A stretch of DNA of 64,000 nucleotides from Pantoea cypripedii (GCF_011395035.1 NZ_CP024768.1:3917403-3981402), one strand, 5' to 3'. Shown: positions 52,294-61,112, counted from the first letter of the stretch. Translations and numbers: made by a program. The notes: a model not told the origin generated them from the sequence alone.

Positions 52294-53160
52294 ATGTCTG
52301 TTCAAGATCAACTGCACCGTTACCTGTTTGAAAATGCGGCCGTGCGCGGCGAACTGGTGAATGTCTCAAAAACCTGGAGTGAGATCGTGGAAAACCACGA
52401 CTACGCTGAGCCGGTAAAAAACCTGCTGGGCGAGTTACTGGTTGCCACCAGCCTGCTGACGGCCACACTGAAGTTTGATGGTGACATCACCGTGCAGTTG
52501 CAGGGCGATGGCCCGCTGTCGCTGGCGGTGATCAACGGTAATAACCGTCAGGAGCTGCGTGGTGTCGCGCGTGTGAAAGAAGAGATCGCGCCAGGGAGTA
52601 GCCTGAAGCAGATGGTCGGAAACGGTTATCTGGTGATCACCATTTCTCCGGAAAAAGGCGAACGCTATCAGGGTGTGGTCGGTCTGGAAGCAGACACGCT
52701 GGCAGGTTGCCTGGAAGATTACTTTATGCGTTCTGAGCAGCTGCCAACCCGCCTGTTCATTCGTACCAGTGAAAAAGGTGCTGCCGGAATTCTGTTGCAG
52801 GTACTGCCTGCTCAGGAGCCAAACCTCGATGATTTCAATCACCTGGCGACACTGACCGAAACCGTCAAAGCTGAAGAGTTGATCGAACTGCCCGCCACTG
52901 ATGTCTTATGGCGTTTGTATCATCAGGAAGAAGCGACGGTGTACGATCCTACGCCGGTGATGTTCAAATGCACCTGTTCGCGTGAGCGCTGTGGCGAAGT
53001 GCTAAAAACGCTGCCGGTGGAAGAAGTTGATGAGATCCTCGAAGAAGATGGTGAAATCGACATGCACTGCGATTATTGCGGCGCGCATTATGTTTACGAT
53101 GCGGTCGATATCGCGGCGATTCGTAATACACCAACCGGTAGCAGCGATCAGCTGCACTGA
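52294..53160 (+). CDS. hslO: Redox-regulated chaperone Hsp33
   Basis: Hsp33 is a cytosolic holdase activated by oxidation and unfolding. The 288-residue protein has the N-terminal Hsp33 domain and the C-terminal zinc switch with four Cys: CxC in KCTCSRERC and CxxC in HCDYC (a further Cys in RERC is also conserved). The ATG at 52294 follows GAGAG; an in-frame ATG at 52261 overlaps hslR and is less likely. Confidence 0.97.
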   Translation: MSVQDQLHRYLFENAAVRGELVNVSKTWSEIVENHDYAEPVKNLLGELLVATSLLTATLKFDGDITVQLQGDGPLSLAVINGNNRQELRGVARVKEEIAPGSSLKQMVGNGYLVITISPEKGERYQGVVGLEADTLAGCLEDYFMRSEQLPTRLFIRTSEKGAAGILLQVLPAQEPNLDDFNHLATLTETVKAEELIELPATDVLWRLYHQEEATVYDPTPVMFKCTCSRERCGEVLKTLPVEEVDEILEEDGEIDMHCDYCGAHYVYDAVDIAAIRNTPTGSSDQLH

Positions 53161-53166
53161 TGGTCT

Positions 53167-53184
53167 GGGCGGCGGCCGCCGCCC
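53167..53184. other. 18-bp GC palindrome after hslO
   Basis: GGGCGGCGGCCGCCGCCC is a perfect palindrome starting 7 nt after the hslO stop. It would form a strong hairpin in RNA but lacks a T run (CTTAATTCTT follows), so it is at best a weak terminator or a 3'-end stabiliser. Confidence 0.6.
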
Positions 53185-53219
53185 TTAATTCTTACCTAAA
53201 TTACCTTCTTTTCTCTGAC

Positions 53220-53237
53220 ATTAGTTTCATAACTAAT
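53220..53237. promoter_or_regulatory. Inverted repeat upstream of pckA
   Basis: ATTAGTT-TCAT-AACTAAT is a perfect 7-bp inverted repeat, 172 nt before the pckA start. It is a candidate operator. The rest of the 248-nt hslO-pckA gap holds no gene that I can support. Confidence 0.45.
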
Positions 53238-53408
53238 TGATTCGTCAGCTAATGCGTCATGGGTCGCATTTCTGACTAACAAACCTTTTCCCGCCTGCCC
53301 GGTGGAGTACACTGCGCGCGATCATGCCCTGCCCACAACCGGGACAGCCCGCGAGATCACCTCTCATAATTAATAATAAAAACAGACACCGATTAAAGGA
53401 GCATTCAC

Positions 53409-55031
53409 ATGCGCGTTAACGGCCTGACATCGCAAGATCTCGCCACTTTAGGCATCAATGACACGACGGAAGTGGTGTACAACCCGGACTTCGACACACT
53501 GTTTCAGGAAGAAACTCGCCCTGAGCTGGAAGGCTACGCACGGGGCGTCCTGACGCAAAGCGGTGCTATCGCGGTTGATACCGGCATTTTCACCGGTCGC
53601 TCACCGAAAGATAAATACATCGTGCGCGATGACACCACACGCGACACCCTGTGGTGGAATGACGTGGGGGAAGGTAAGAATGATAACCAGCCCCTGACAC
53701 CCGAAACCTGGCAGTCGCTGAAGCAGTGCGTCACCCGGCAGTTATCCGGTAAGCGCCTGTTTGTGGTCGATGCGTTCTGCGGTGCCAACCCGGATACACG
53801 CCTCAGCGTGCGCTTCGTGATGGAAGTTGCCTGGCAGGCACACTTCGTCAAAAACATGTTCATCCGTCCGACGGAGGAAGAACTGGCACAGTTCACCCCG
53901 GATTTCGTGGTGATGAACGCAGCGCGTTGTACCAATCCCAACTGGCAAGCGCAGGGATTGCATTCAGAGAATTTCGTTGCCTTTAACCTGACAGAACGTA
54001 TGCAGCTGATTGGCGGCACCTGGTACGGCGGCGAGATGAAGAAGGGCCTGTTTGCCATCATGAATTATCTGCTGCCGCTGAAGGGTATCGCGTCGATGCA
54101 CTGCTCGGCCAACGTCGGTAAAGCGGGCGATGTCGCAGTGTTCTTTGGTCTTTCCGGCACCGGCAAAACCACACTGTCGACCGATCCCGATCGTCAGTTG
54201 ATTGGTGATGATGAGCACGGCTGGGACGATGATGGGGTCTTCAATTTTGAGGGGGGTTGCTACGCCAAAACCATCAATCTCTCGGCGCAGGCTGAACCGG
54301 AAATCTATAACGCGATTCGCCGCGATGCACTGCTGGAAAACGTGGTGGTCAATGCTGATGGCAGTGTCGATTATGCCGACGCCAGCAAAACCGAGAACAC
54401 CCGTGTCTCCTACCCGATTGAACACATCGAAAACATTGTGCGTCCGGTATCCAAAGCCGGTCATGCCCGGCGCGTCATTTTCCTCACTGCCGATGCCTTC
54501 GGCGTGCTGCCGCCGGTTGCACGCTTAACGCCAGAGCAGACGCAATACCATTTCCTGTCTGGCTTTACCGCCAAACTGGCTGGCACTGAGCGCGGTGTCA
54601 CCCAGCCGACACCCACCTTCTCCGCGTGTTTTGGTGCCGCGTTTCTGACCCTGCACCCCACGCAGTACGCGGATGTGCTGGTAAAACGCATGGCCGCGGC
54701 GGGGGCACAGGCTTATCTGGTCAATACCGGCTGGAACGGGAGTGGTAAACGCATTTCGCTGAAAGAAACCCGCGCGATTATCAACGCGATTCTGGCGGGC
54801 GAACTAGATGAGGTGGAGACGCAAACGCTGCCGGTATTTAACCTGCAAATCCCTGGACGGCTGGCACAGGTGAGTGGTGCGATACTTGATCCGCGCACCA
54901 GCTGGCCCAGCTCTGCGGCATGGCAGGAAGCCGCAAACGATCTGGCGCAACGTTTTATCGACAACTTTACCAAATACACCGATAACGCCGCTGGAGCTGC
55001 ATTGGTAAAAGCCGGACCGCAAGTGCCTTAA
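53409..55031 (+). CDS. pckA: Phosphoenolpyruvate carboxykinase (ATP)
   Basis: PckA converts oxaloacetate and ATP to PEP, CO2 and ADP, the entry step of gluconeogenesis. The 540-residue protein has the substrate segment GRSPKDKYIV (about 65-74), the Mn-binding region and the kinase-1 P-loop GLSGTGKTT (about 248-256), followed by GDDEHGWDDDGVFNFEGG. The length matches E. coli PckA. AAAGGAG lies 7 nt upstream. In E. coli it is controlled by cAMP-CRP. Confidence 0.98.
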   Translation: MRVNGLTSQDLATLGINDTTEVVYNPDFDTLFQEETRPELEGYARGVLTQSGAIAVDTGIFTGRSPKDKYIVRDDTTRDTLWWNDVGEGKNDNQPLTPETWQSLKQCVTRQLSGKRLFVVDAFCGANPDTRLSVRFVMEVAWQAHFVKNMFIRPTEEELAQFTPDFVVMNAARCTNPNWQAQGLHSENFVAFNLTERMQLIGGTWYGGEMKKGLFAIMNYLLPLKGIASMHCSANVGKAGDVAVFFGLSGTGKTTLSTDPDRQLIGDDEHGWDDDGVFNFEGGCYAKTINLSAQAEPEIYNAIRRDALLENVVVNADGSVDYADASKTENTRVSYPIEHIENIVRPVSKAGHARRVIFLTADAFGVLPPVARLTPEQTQYHFLSGFTAKLAGTERGVTQPTPTFSACFGAAFLTLHPTQYADVLVKRMAAAGAQAYLVNTGWNGSGKRISLKETRAIINAILAGELDEVETQTLPVFNLQIPGRLAQVSGAILDPRTSWPSSAAWQEAANDLAQRFIDNFTKYTDNAAGAALVKAGPQVP

Positions 55032-55035
55032 TCCT

Positions 55036-55086
55036 GGTGCGCATAAATGCGCACCCTACGCCGTAGGGTCGGCATTTATGCCGACC
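55036..55086. repeat. REP-type palindrome pair, family B
   Basis: Two GTAG-footed hairpins face each other: GGTGCGCATAAATGCGCACC (55036-55055) and GGTCGGCATTTATGCCGACC (55067-55086), joined by CCTACGCCGTAG. Both have an 8-bp stem and the same TTTA/TAAA loop as family A, but different stem bases. The pair sits 4 nt after the pckA stop and 8 nt before the end of envZ, so it may end both transcripts. Confidence 0.82.
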
Positions 55087-55094
55087 GGAATACG

Positions 55095-56453
55095 TCAGGC
55101 ATTATGGTTGCTGTTGACCAGCGCCGTACCGGTTTCCGGCACCGGCAGCCAGGCACGAATACGCAAGCCACCGTGTTCACTGACGCCAATCTCCAGTGAC
55201 CCTGCGTGTGCATCGATAATACGCTGCACAATCGCCAGCCCCAGGCCCGTACCACTGGTACTACGCGCGCTATCACCACGCACAAAAGGCTGGAACAGAT
55301 GCTGCAACTGCTCCGGTTTAATCCCCGGACCGTCATCTTCCACCTGGAACCAGGCGCGATTCAGCTCCTGCCCACTGCTGACCTTAATCCAGCCGTTGCC
55401 ATAACGCGCGGCATTCACCACCAGGTTCGCCACCGCGCGCTTAATCGACAGCGGGTTGATGTCCAGCATCAACTCCTCTGGCATCACTGCATTCTCAATC
55501 TCGCGCTCGTAACCACTCTCGGCAGCCACGACTTCACCCAGCACGCTATTCAGATCGGCACGCTCGGTCTGCATCTCCTGGCCGGTACGCAGATAGTCGA
55601 TAAACTGTTCGATAATCGCGTTGCACTCTTCGATATCTTTGTTTATCGACTCAGCCAGATAGCCGTCTTCCTCGCTCATCATCTCGGTGGCGAGGCGAAT
55701 ACGCGTCAGCGGGGTGCGCAGATCATGGCTGACACCCGCCATCAGCAGGGTGCGGTCATCCGCCAGTTGCTTCACGCCTGCCGCCATCTGGTTAAAGGCG
55801 CGCGTCACCGAACGCACTTCCGATGCGCCATATTCACGCAGCGGCGGCGGAATAATGCCTTTCCCCACCTGTAAGGCGGCATGTTCAAGATCGACCAAAG
55901 GTCGGTTCTGAATGCGGATAAACAGCCATGCACCGCCTATCGCCAGCAGCATAATCGCCAGCGTGTAGCGGAACAGTGGAGAGAAGTCCCCCTGATGGAT
56001 TTCGGTCAGCGGCACACGCACCCAGATATCCGGCGACAGCCAGGTTTTCAGCCACACCACGGGGGAGTTTTTATTCACTTCTACCCGTACATCGGTTGGC
56101 CCGCCAAGCTGCTGTGCCATCTGCTCGCTCAGAAACTCGTAGTGCTGCGCCCAGCGCAACCCACTCTCTTCCGCTGCGGCATTGGTATACAGCGAGATAC
56201 CCAGCTCACGATAGATTTCACGCCGGAAGGCCGGTGGCACTTCCAGCTGCGTGCCATCTTCCAGTTGCAGACGGTCGGTCATCAGCATACGGACTTCGTA
56301 AGCGAGAACTTTGTTGAACTGCTGCAGGCTGGGAAGAATGGCGAAATTCAACACCACCAGATAGGTCGTTACCAGGCTGACGAACAGCAAGGTAACGATC
56401 AATAACAGGGTGCGGGCAAACGAACTGCGAGGTGAGAAGCGCAATCGCCTCAT
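55095..56453 (-). CDS. envZ: Osmosensor histidine kinase EnvZ
   Basis: EnvZ phosphorylates and dephosphorylates OmpR to control porin genes. The 452-residue protein has two membrane helices (about 15-40 and 162-180) enclosing a periplasmic domain, a HAMP linker (181-232), the DHp helix with His243 (SHDLRTPLTR) and a HATPase domain with N (VNAARYG), G1 (DDGPGI) and G2 (GTGLGLAI) boxes. It overlaps ompR by 4 nt (ATGA), giving the low EnvZ:OmpR ratio known for this operon. Confidence 0.98.
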   Translation of the reverse strand: MRRLRFSPRSSFARTLLLIVTLLFVSLVTTYLVVLNFAILPSLQQFNKVLAYEVRMLMTDRLQLEDGTQLEVPPAFRREIYRELGISLYTNAAAEESGLRWAQHYEFLSEQMAQQLGGPTDVRVEVNKNSPVVWLKTWLSPDIWVRVPLTEIHQGDFSPLFRYTLAIMLLAIGGAWLFIRIQNRPLVDLEHAALQVGKGIIPPPLREYGASEVRSVTRAFNQMAAGVKQLADDRTLLMAGVSHDLRTPLTRIRLATEMMSEEDGYLAESINKDIEECNAIIEQFIDYLRTGQEMQTERADLNSVLGEVVAAESGYEREIENAVMPEELMLDINPLSIKRAVANLVVNAARYGNGWIKVSSGQELNRAWFQVEDDGPGIKPEQLQHLFQPFVRGDSARSTSGTGLGLAIVQRIIDAHAGSLEIGVSEHGGLRIRAWLPVPETGTALVNSNHNA

Positions 56454-57169
56454 GCTTTACTGCCGTCCGGAACGAATACGTAACCAAGACCCCACACGGT
56501 CTGAATGTAGCGCGGATGTGCGGGATCTTCTTCCACCATGCGACGCAGGCGGGAAATCTGCACATCGATAGAACGTTCCATCGCACTGTACTCACGACCA
56601 CGCGCCAGGTTCATCAGCTTATCGCGCGACAGCGGTTCACGCGGGTGGCTGACCAGCGCTTTCAGCACGGCAAATTCCCCGCTGGTGAGCGGCATAGGCT
56701 CATCTTCACGGAACATCTCACGCGTACCCAGGTTCAGCTTGAATTTACCAAAAGCGATAACGGCCTCTTCCTGCGACGGTGCGCCTGGCAGTTCATTCGC
56801 CTGACGGCGCAGCACAGCACGGATACGCGCCAGTAGCTCACGCGGGTTGAAAGGCTTCGGAATATAGTCGTCGGCACCAATTTCCAGCCCGACAATACGG
56901 TCCACTTCTTCGCCTTTGGCGGTAACCATAATGATCGGCATCGGATTGCTTTGGCTGCGCAGACGGCGGCAAATTGACAGACCATCTTCGCCCGGCAACA
57001 TCAGGTCGAGCACCATCAGGTGGAAAGATTCGCGGGTTAACAGACGATCCATTTGCTCGGCGTTGGCAACGCTGCGCACCTGAAAGCCCTGTTCGGTGAG
57101 ATAGCGTTCGAGCAACGCGCGCAAACGCATATCATCATCGACGACCAGAATTTTGTAGTTCTCTTGCAT
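56450..57169 (-). CDS. ompR: Response regulator OmpR
   Basis: OmpR is the DNA-binding partner of EnvZ. The 239-residue protein has a receiver domain (acidic triad Asp11-Asp12 and phospho-acceptor Asp55, then Lys105) and a winged-helix C-terminal domain (about 137-239). As far as I can compare from memory it is identical to E. coli K-12 OmpR over its whole length. The ATG at 57169 gives MQENYKILVV. It is transcribed before envZ. Confidence 0.98.
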   Translation of the reverse strand: MQENYKILVVDDDMRLRALLERYLTEQGFQVRSVANAEQMDRLLTRESFHLMVLDLMLPGEDGLSICRRLRSQSNPMPIIMVTAKGEEVDRIVGLEIGADDYIPKPFNPRELLARIRAVLRRQANELPGAPSQEEAVIAFGKFKLNLGTREMFREDEPMPLTSGEFAVLKALVSHPREPLSRDKLMNLARGREYSAMERSIDVQISRLRRMVEEDPAHPRYIQTVWGLGYVFVPDGSKA

Positions 57170-57682
57170 GTTCAACTCCCAAAGGCGCCATTGCCTGAGC
57201 CAATATTGTTAAAAAAAGATGCCTTACAGTGACAGTCATTAATGGTTTATATTCTAGCCGAAATTGTTACAAAGCATATTAAACAGCAGCTTATCTTTAA
57301 TTTCACCGCTTAATTGTGGCGCATTTCTCGCTTTTTGCTCGTTCGATCAATATGTTTGAGGGATCTCTGAAAAATCACGCCCTTTTCTTTTTGTCACTGG
57401 TTCTGCCGATAGCGGCATGAAGCGAAGTCACCCGCTTCGCTATTTTTCTGACGATTCCACTGCAGAATATCCCATCAAATCCCTGTTGGGCGCATAAAAT
57501 GTGGCGTTTTTTTATTACACCCCGCAACTTCTCTCGGATGAATCTCTGGTCCTGACGAAATCAGGACCATTACTCAATAAAGCAATAAAAATCAATCAAT
57601 AACACCCACTTCCTTCTCACGACATGATCTCAGACACTGCTTTCGTACCTGGTGAAAATGAGTTCATGTGGAGAGAAAGAAA
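57170..57682. promoter_or_regulatory. ompR to yjbE-like intergenic region
   Basis: This 513-nt gap carries the ompR promoter region (AT-rich, 57180-57310) on the minus strand. It also contains, on the plus strand, a terminator-like hairpin at 57421-57449 and a perfect 8-bp hairpin at 57547-57569 (GGTCCTGA-CGAAA-TCAGGACC). I see no protein-coding gene. The hairpins are not explained by ompR. Confidence 0.55.
57421..57449 (+). terminator. Orphan intrinsic terminator in the ompR-yjbE gap
   Basis: AGCGAAG pairs with CTTCGCT around a 7-nt loop and is followed by ATTTTTCT. No annotated gene ends nearby on the plus strand (ompR runs the other way), so it could end a small RNA or act as a leader terminator for the gene at 57683. 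Confidence 0.6.
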
Positions 57683-57928
57683 ATGAAAAAAAGTCTGTTT
57701 CTGCTGAGCGTACTGGTGCTGACCAGCAGCACCCAGGTCCATGCGGCTGCCACCATGGGAGACGCCGCTGGTGCTCAGGCATCTTCAAACGCGAAAGGCA
57801 CATCGGAAGCCGTCGGCATTGGTGCCGTAGCTGCATTGCTGGGGGTGGCGTTAGCTACCGCAGGTGGCAACGATAACGGCACCTCGACATCAACCTCAAC
57901 CACCACCATGACCCATCCCGCTAAATAA
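57683..57928 (+). CDS. Small Thr-rich exported protein (YjbE/GfcA-like)
   Basis: This 81-residue protein has a signal peptide (MKKSLFLLSVLVLTSSTQVH, cleavage after AA near 22), a Gly/Ala segment with a short hydrophobic stretch (about 46-62, AVGIGAVAALLGVALATAGG) and a low-complexity Thr/Ser tail (GTSTSTSTTTMTH). This pattern resembles E. coli YjbE and GfcA, small proteins encoded with exopolysaccharide genes. No such operon is nearby, so it is an orphan copy. GGAGAG precedes the ATG. Function unknown. Confidence 0.75.
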   Translation: MKKSLFLLSVLVLTSSTQVHAAATMGDAAGAQASSNAKGTSEAVGIGAVAALLGVALATAGGNDNGTSTSTSTTTMTHPAK

Positions 57929-57935
57929 CGGATTT

Positions 57936-57970
57936 AAGGCGCGGCAGGAACGCGGCGCCTTGCGTGTTTT
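57936..57970 (+). terminator. Terminator after the YjbE-like gene
   Basis: AAGGCGC pairs with GCGCCTT across 12 nt, followed by GCGTGTTTT, 7 nt after the stop codon. Confidence 0.75.
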
Positions 57971-58027
57971 ACCAGCCCTTTCGCCAGCGGAGAATAATTT
58001 TTACCCCCGGCTTTCTTACAAAAGCTA

Positions 58028-58531
58028 TTATTCTCCGCCCCTTTTTTCTTCTGCGTCTTTCACGTATTCAATGCGATTCACCAGCCAGAGTTTCTGCCCT
58101 TCCGGCGTCGTCACCAGCACTTCGTCATCGACTTCTTTTTTGATCAGCGCACGCGCCATCGGGGAATCAATCGAGATGTAATCTTTCACGTCACCGTAGA
58201 TTTCATCCGGGCCGACAATGCGAAAACGTTTCACATCTCCCTGTTCGTTTTCCACCTCAACCCAGGCCCCAAAGAAAACTTTCCCTTCCTGCTGCGGTGC
58301 ATAATCAACGATCTTCAGCTCCGCCAGGCATTTACGCAGATAACGCACGCGGCGGTCGATTTGCCGCAGCAGGCGTTTATTGTAGGTGTAATCGGCATTT
58401 TCCGAACGATCGCCCAGGCTGGCAGCCCAGGAGACAATTTTGGTGATTTCCGGACGCTTTTCATTCCACAAATGATCGTGCTCAGCACGCAATTTGTTAT
58501 AGCCCTCGCGGGTAATCAGTTGGGTTTTCAT
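58028..58531 (-). CDS. greB: Transcript cleavage factor GreB
   Basis: GreB rescues backtracked RNA polymerase by stimulating cleavage of the nascent RNA. The 167-residue protein has the N-terminal coiled coil with the acidic tip (ASLGDRSENADYTYNKRLL, Asp/Glu pair at the tip) and the C-terminal FKBP-like domain (SIDSPMARALIKKEVDDEV). The length and long basic patch fit GreB rather than GreA. It is divergent from tex, 205 nt apart. Confidence 0.97.
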   Translation of the reverse strand: MKTQLITREGYNKLRAEHDHLWNEKRPEITKIVSWAASLGDRSENADYTYNKRLLRQIDRRVRYLRKCLAELKIVDYAPQQEGKVFFGAWVEVENEQGDVKRFRIVGPDEIYGDVKDYISIDSPMARALIKKEVDDEVLVTTPEGQKLWLVNRIEYVKDAEEKRGGE

Positions 58532-58736
58532 CGCGTCAACTCGTCGTAGCAGGTCTTATTTAGCATAGTGGAGGCTAACAATATGCGACCAGCCGGACAT
58601 CAGCAAGGTCGACCCTGCAATGTGCGAAACGCATTCAGAAAATGACGGATTCACCTGCCACCGTCTGGCAATTTTCACCCTCAGCCCGTATAACTGTCCC
58701 CTGTTTCTTAACCCCGTGTAAGCAAGACAGTAACTG

Positions 58737-61070
58737 ATGATGAAAGATTCGCTGAGCCAGATTATCGCAAGTGAGCTGAAGGCGCGTGACGAACAGGTTG
58801 ACGCCGCCATCCGCCTGCTTGACGAAGGGAACACCGTGCCGTTTATCGCACGCTACCGTAAGGAAGTGACCGGCGGGCTGGACGATACCCAGCTACGCCA
58901 GCTGGAGAGCCGCCTCGGCTACCTGCGTGAGCTGGAGGAGCGCCGCCAGTCGATTCTGAAATCCATCGACGAACAGGGCAAACTCACCGCCGACCTCGCC
59001 AGCGCCATTAATGGCACCCTCAGTAAAACTGAGCTGGAAGACCTCTACCTGCCCTATAAACCGAAACGCCGCACCCGTGGTCAGATTGCCATTGAAGCCG
59101 GTCTGGAACCCCTGGCCGACACGCTCTGGCAGGATCCGTCGCACGACCCTGAGCAGCTGGCTGCGGGCTATGTCGATGCCGACAAAGGCGTTGCCGATGT
59201 CCGTGCAGCGCTGGATGGCGCACGTTATATCCTGATGGAGCGCTTTGCTGAAGACGCCACCCTGCTGGCCAAAGTGCGTGATTACCTGTGGAAAAATGCC
59301 CACCTGGTTGCCCGCGTCGTGGAAGGCAAAGAGGATGAAGGCGCGAAATTCCGCGACTACTTCGATCATCACGAAGCACTCAGCACCGTGCCTTCACACC
59401 GTGCGCTGGCGATGTTCCGTGGCCGCAACGAAGGCGTGCTGCAACTGTCGCTGAATGCCGATCCGCAATTCGAAGAAGCCCCGCGTGAGAGCCACGGTGA
59501 AACCCTCATCGCCAGCCACCTGAACCTGCGTCTGAACAACGCCCCGGCAGACAGCTGGCGCAAAGCCGTGGTGAGCTGGACATGGCGCATCAAGGTGTTG
59601 CTGCATCTGGAAACCGAGCTGATGGGTACGGTACGCGAGCGCGCCGAAGATGAAGCCATCAACGTGTTTGCCCGTAACCTGCATGATCTGCTGATGGCCG
59701 CGCCTGCGGGCATGCGTTCGACGATGGGTCTCGATCCTGGCCTGCGTACCGGTGTGAAAGTGGCGGTGGTTGATGCCACGGGCAAACTGGTAGCAACCGA
59801 CACCATCTACCCGCACACCGGCCAGGCAGCCAAAGCGGCAACCGCTGTCGCCGCGCTTTGCGCCAAACATCAGGTTGAACTGGTGGCAATTGGTAATGGC
59901 ACCGCATCGCGCGAGACCGAACGCTTTTTCCTTGATGTGCAGAAGCAGTATCCGCAAATCAAAGCGCAGAAAGTGATTGTCAGCGAAGCCGGTGCTTCGG
60001 TTTATTCCGCTTCGGAGCTGGCCGCGCTGGAGTTCCCGGATCTGGATGTGTCGCTGCGTGGCGCGGTGTCGATTGCCCGTCGTTTGCAGGACCCACTCGC
60101 CGAACTGGTGAAGATCGATCCGAAATCCATCGGTGTGGGCCAGTACCAGCACGACGTCAGCCAGAGCCAGCTGGCGAAGAAACTGGACGCGGTAGTGGAA
60201 GATTGCGTGAACGCCGTGGGTGTCGATCTCAATACCGCCTCGGTTGCTCTGCTGACGCGCGTCGCGGGCCTGACCCGCATGATGGCGCAGAACATTGTCA
60301 GCTGGCGCGACGAAAATGGCCGTTTCCAGAACCGCCAGCAGTTGCTGAAAGTCAGTCGTCTTGGCCCCAAAGCCTTTGAACAGTGTGCGGGCTTCCTGCG
60401 CATCAACCACGGTGATAACCCGCTGGATGCTTCCACCGTACACCCGGAAGCCTATCCCGTGGTTGAACGCATTCTGGCCGCCACCGAGCAGGCGCTGAAT
60501 GAGTTGATGGGCAATCCTGGCAGCCTGCGTAACCTCAGTGCGCGTGATTTCACCGATGAGCGTTTTGGCCTGCCCACCGTCACCGACATCATCAAAGAGC
60601 TGGAAAAACCGGGCCGCGACCCGCGTCCTGAGTTCAAAACCGCGCAGTTTGCCGAAGGCGTGGAGACGCTCAACGATCTGCTGCCAGGTATGGTGCTGGA
60701 AGGTGCGGTCACCAACGTCACCAACTTTGGTGCCTTTGTCGATATCGGCGTGCATCAGGATGGCCTGGTGCACATTTCATCGCTGTCGGATAAGTTTGTC
60801 GAAGATCCACATCAGGTGGTGAAAGCCGGGGATATCGTCAAAGTCAAAGTGATGGAAGTCGATCTGCAACGTAAGCGCATCGCACTCACCATGCGTCTGG
60901 ATGAGCAACCGGGTGAGAACAACGTGCGCGGCGGTGGCAACCGCAGTACGGGCAAAGAGTCGGCGCGTCCGTCACAGGCGAACAAAGGCCGGGCAAAACC
61001 TGCCAGCCTGCCTGCCGGTAATAGCGCGATGGGCGATGCGCTGGCCGCTGCCTTCGGTAAAAAACGCTAA
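58737..61070 (+). CDS. tex: RNA-binding transcription accessory protein Tex (YhgF)
   Basis: Tex is a cytosolic S1-domain protein related to eukaryotic Spt6, implicated in transcription and stress tolerance. The 777-residue protein has the N-terminal helical Tex domain, a YqgF/RNase H-like domain (about 325-450, LDPGLRTGVKVAVVD), a helix-hairpin-helix region (about 490-560) and an S1 domain (about 650-720, PGMVLEGAVTNVTNFGAFVD), with a basic tail. Two adjacent ATGs occur; the first (58737) matches E. coli MMxDS. E. coli has feoABC downstream; here another gene follows. Confidence 0.97.
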   Translation: MMKDSLSQIIASELKARDEQVDAAIRLLDEGNTVPFIARYRKEVTGGLDDTQLRQLESRLGYLRELEERRQSILKSIDEQGKLTADLASAINGTLSKTELEDLYLPYKPKRRTRGQIAIEAGLEPLADTLWQDPSHDPEQLAAGYVDADKGVADVRAALDGARYILMERFAEDATLLAKVRDYLWKNAHLVARVVEGKEDEGAKFRDYFDHHEALSTVPSHRALAMFRGRNEGVLQLSLNADPQFEEAPRESHGETLIASHLNLRLNNAPADSWRKAVVSWTWRIKVLLHLETELMGTVRERAEDEAINVFARNLHDLLMAAPAGMRSTMGLDPGLRTGVKVAVVDATGKLVATDTIYPHTGQAAKAATAVAALCAKHQVELVAIGNGTASRETERFFLDVQKQYPQIKAQKVIVSEAGASVYSASELAALEFPDLDVSLRGAVSIARRLQDPLAELVKIDPKSIGVGQYQHDVSQSQLAKKLDAVVEDCVNAVGVDLNTASVALLTRVAGLTRMMAQNIVSWRDENGRFQNRQQLLKVSRLGPKAFEQCAGFLRINHGDNPLDASTVHPEAYPVVERILAATEQALNELMGNPGSLRNLSARDFTDERFGLPTVTDIIKELEKPGRDPRPEFKTAQFAEGVETLNDLLPGMVLEGAVTNVTNFGAFVDIGVHQDGLVHISSLSDKFVEDPHQVVKAGDIVKVKVMEVDLQRKRIALTMRLDEQPGENNVRGGGNRSTGKESARPSQANKGRAKPASLPAGNSAMGDALAAAFGKKR

Positions 61071-61086
61071 CATCCTGCCCTGAAAG

Positions 61087-61112
61087 GCGCGGTGGCTGCC
61101 TGGTCACCGCGC
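61087..61112. other. Hairpin after tex
   Basis: GCGCGGTG pairs with CACCGCGC across 10 nt, starting 17 nt after the tex stop. No T run follows, so readthrough into the next gene is likely. The following gene has a weak ribosome-binding site. Confidence 0.5.

Noticed and set aside
59394..60773. 459-codon open frame on the minus strand
   Set aside because: Fully antisense to tex, with no recognisable domain; long antisense frames are common opposite GC-rich conserved genes.
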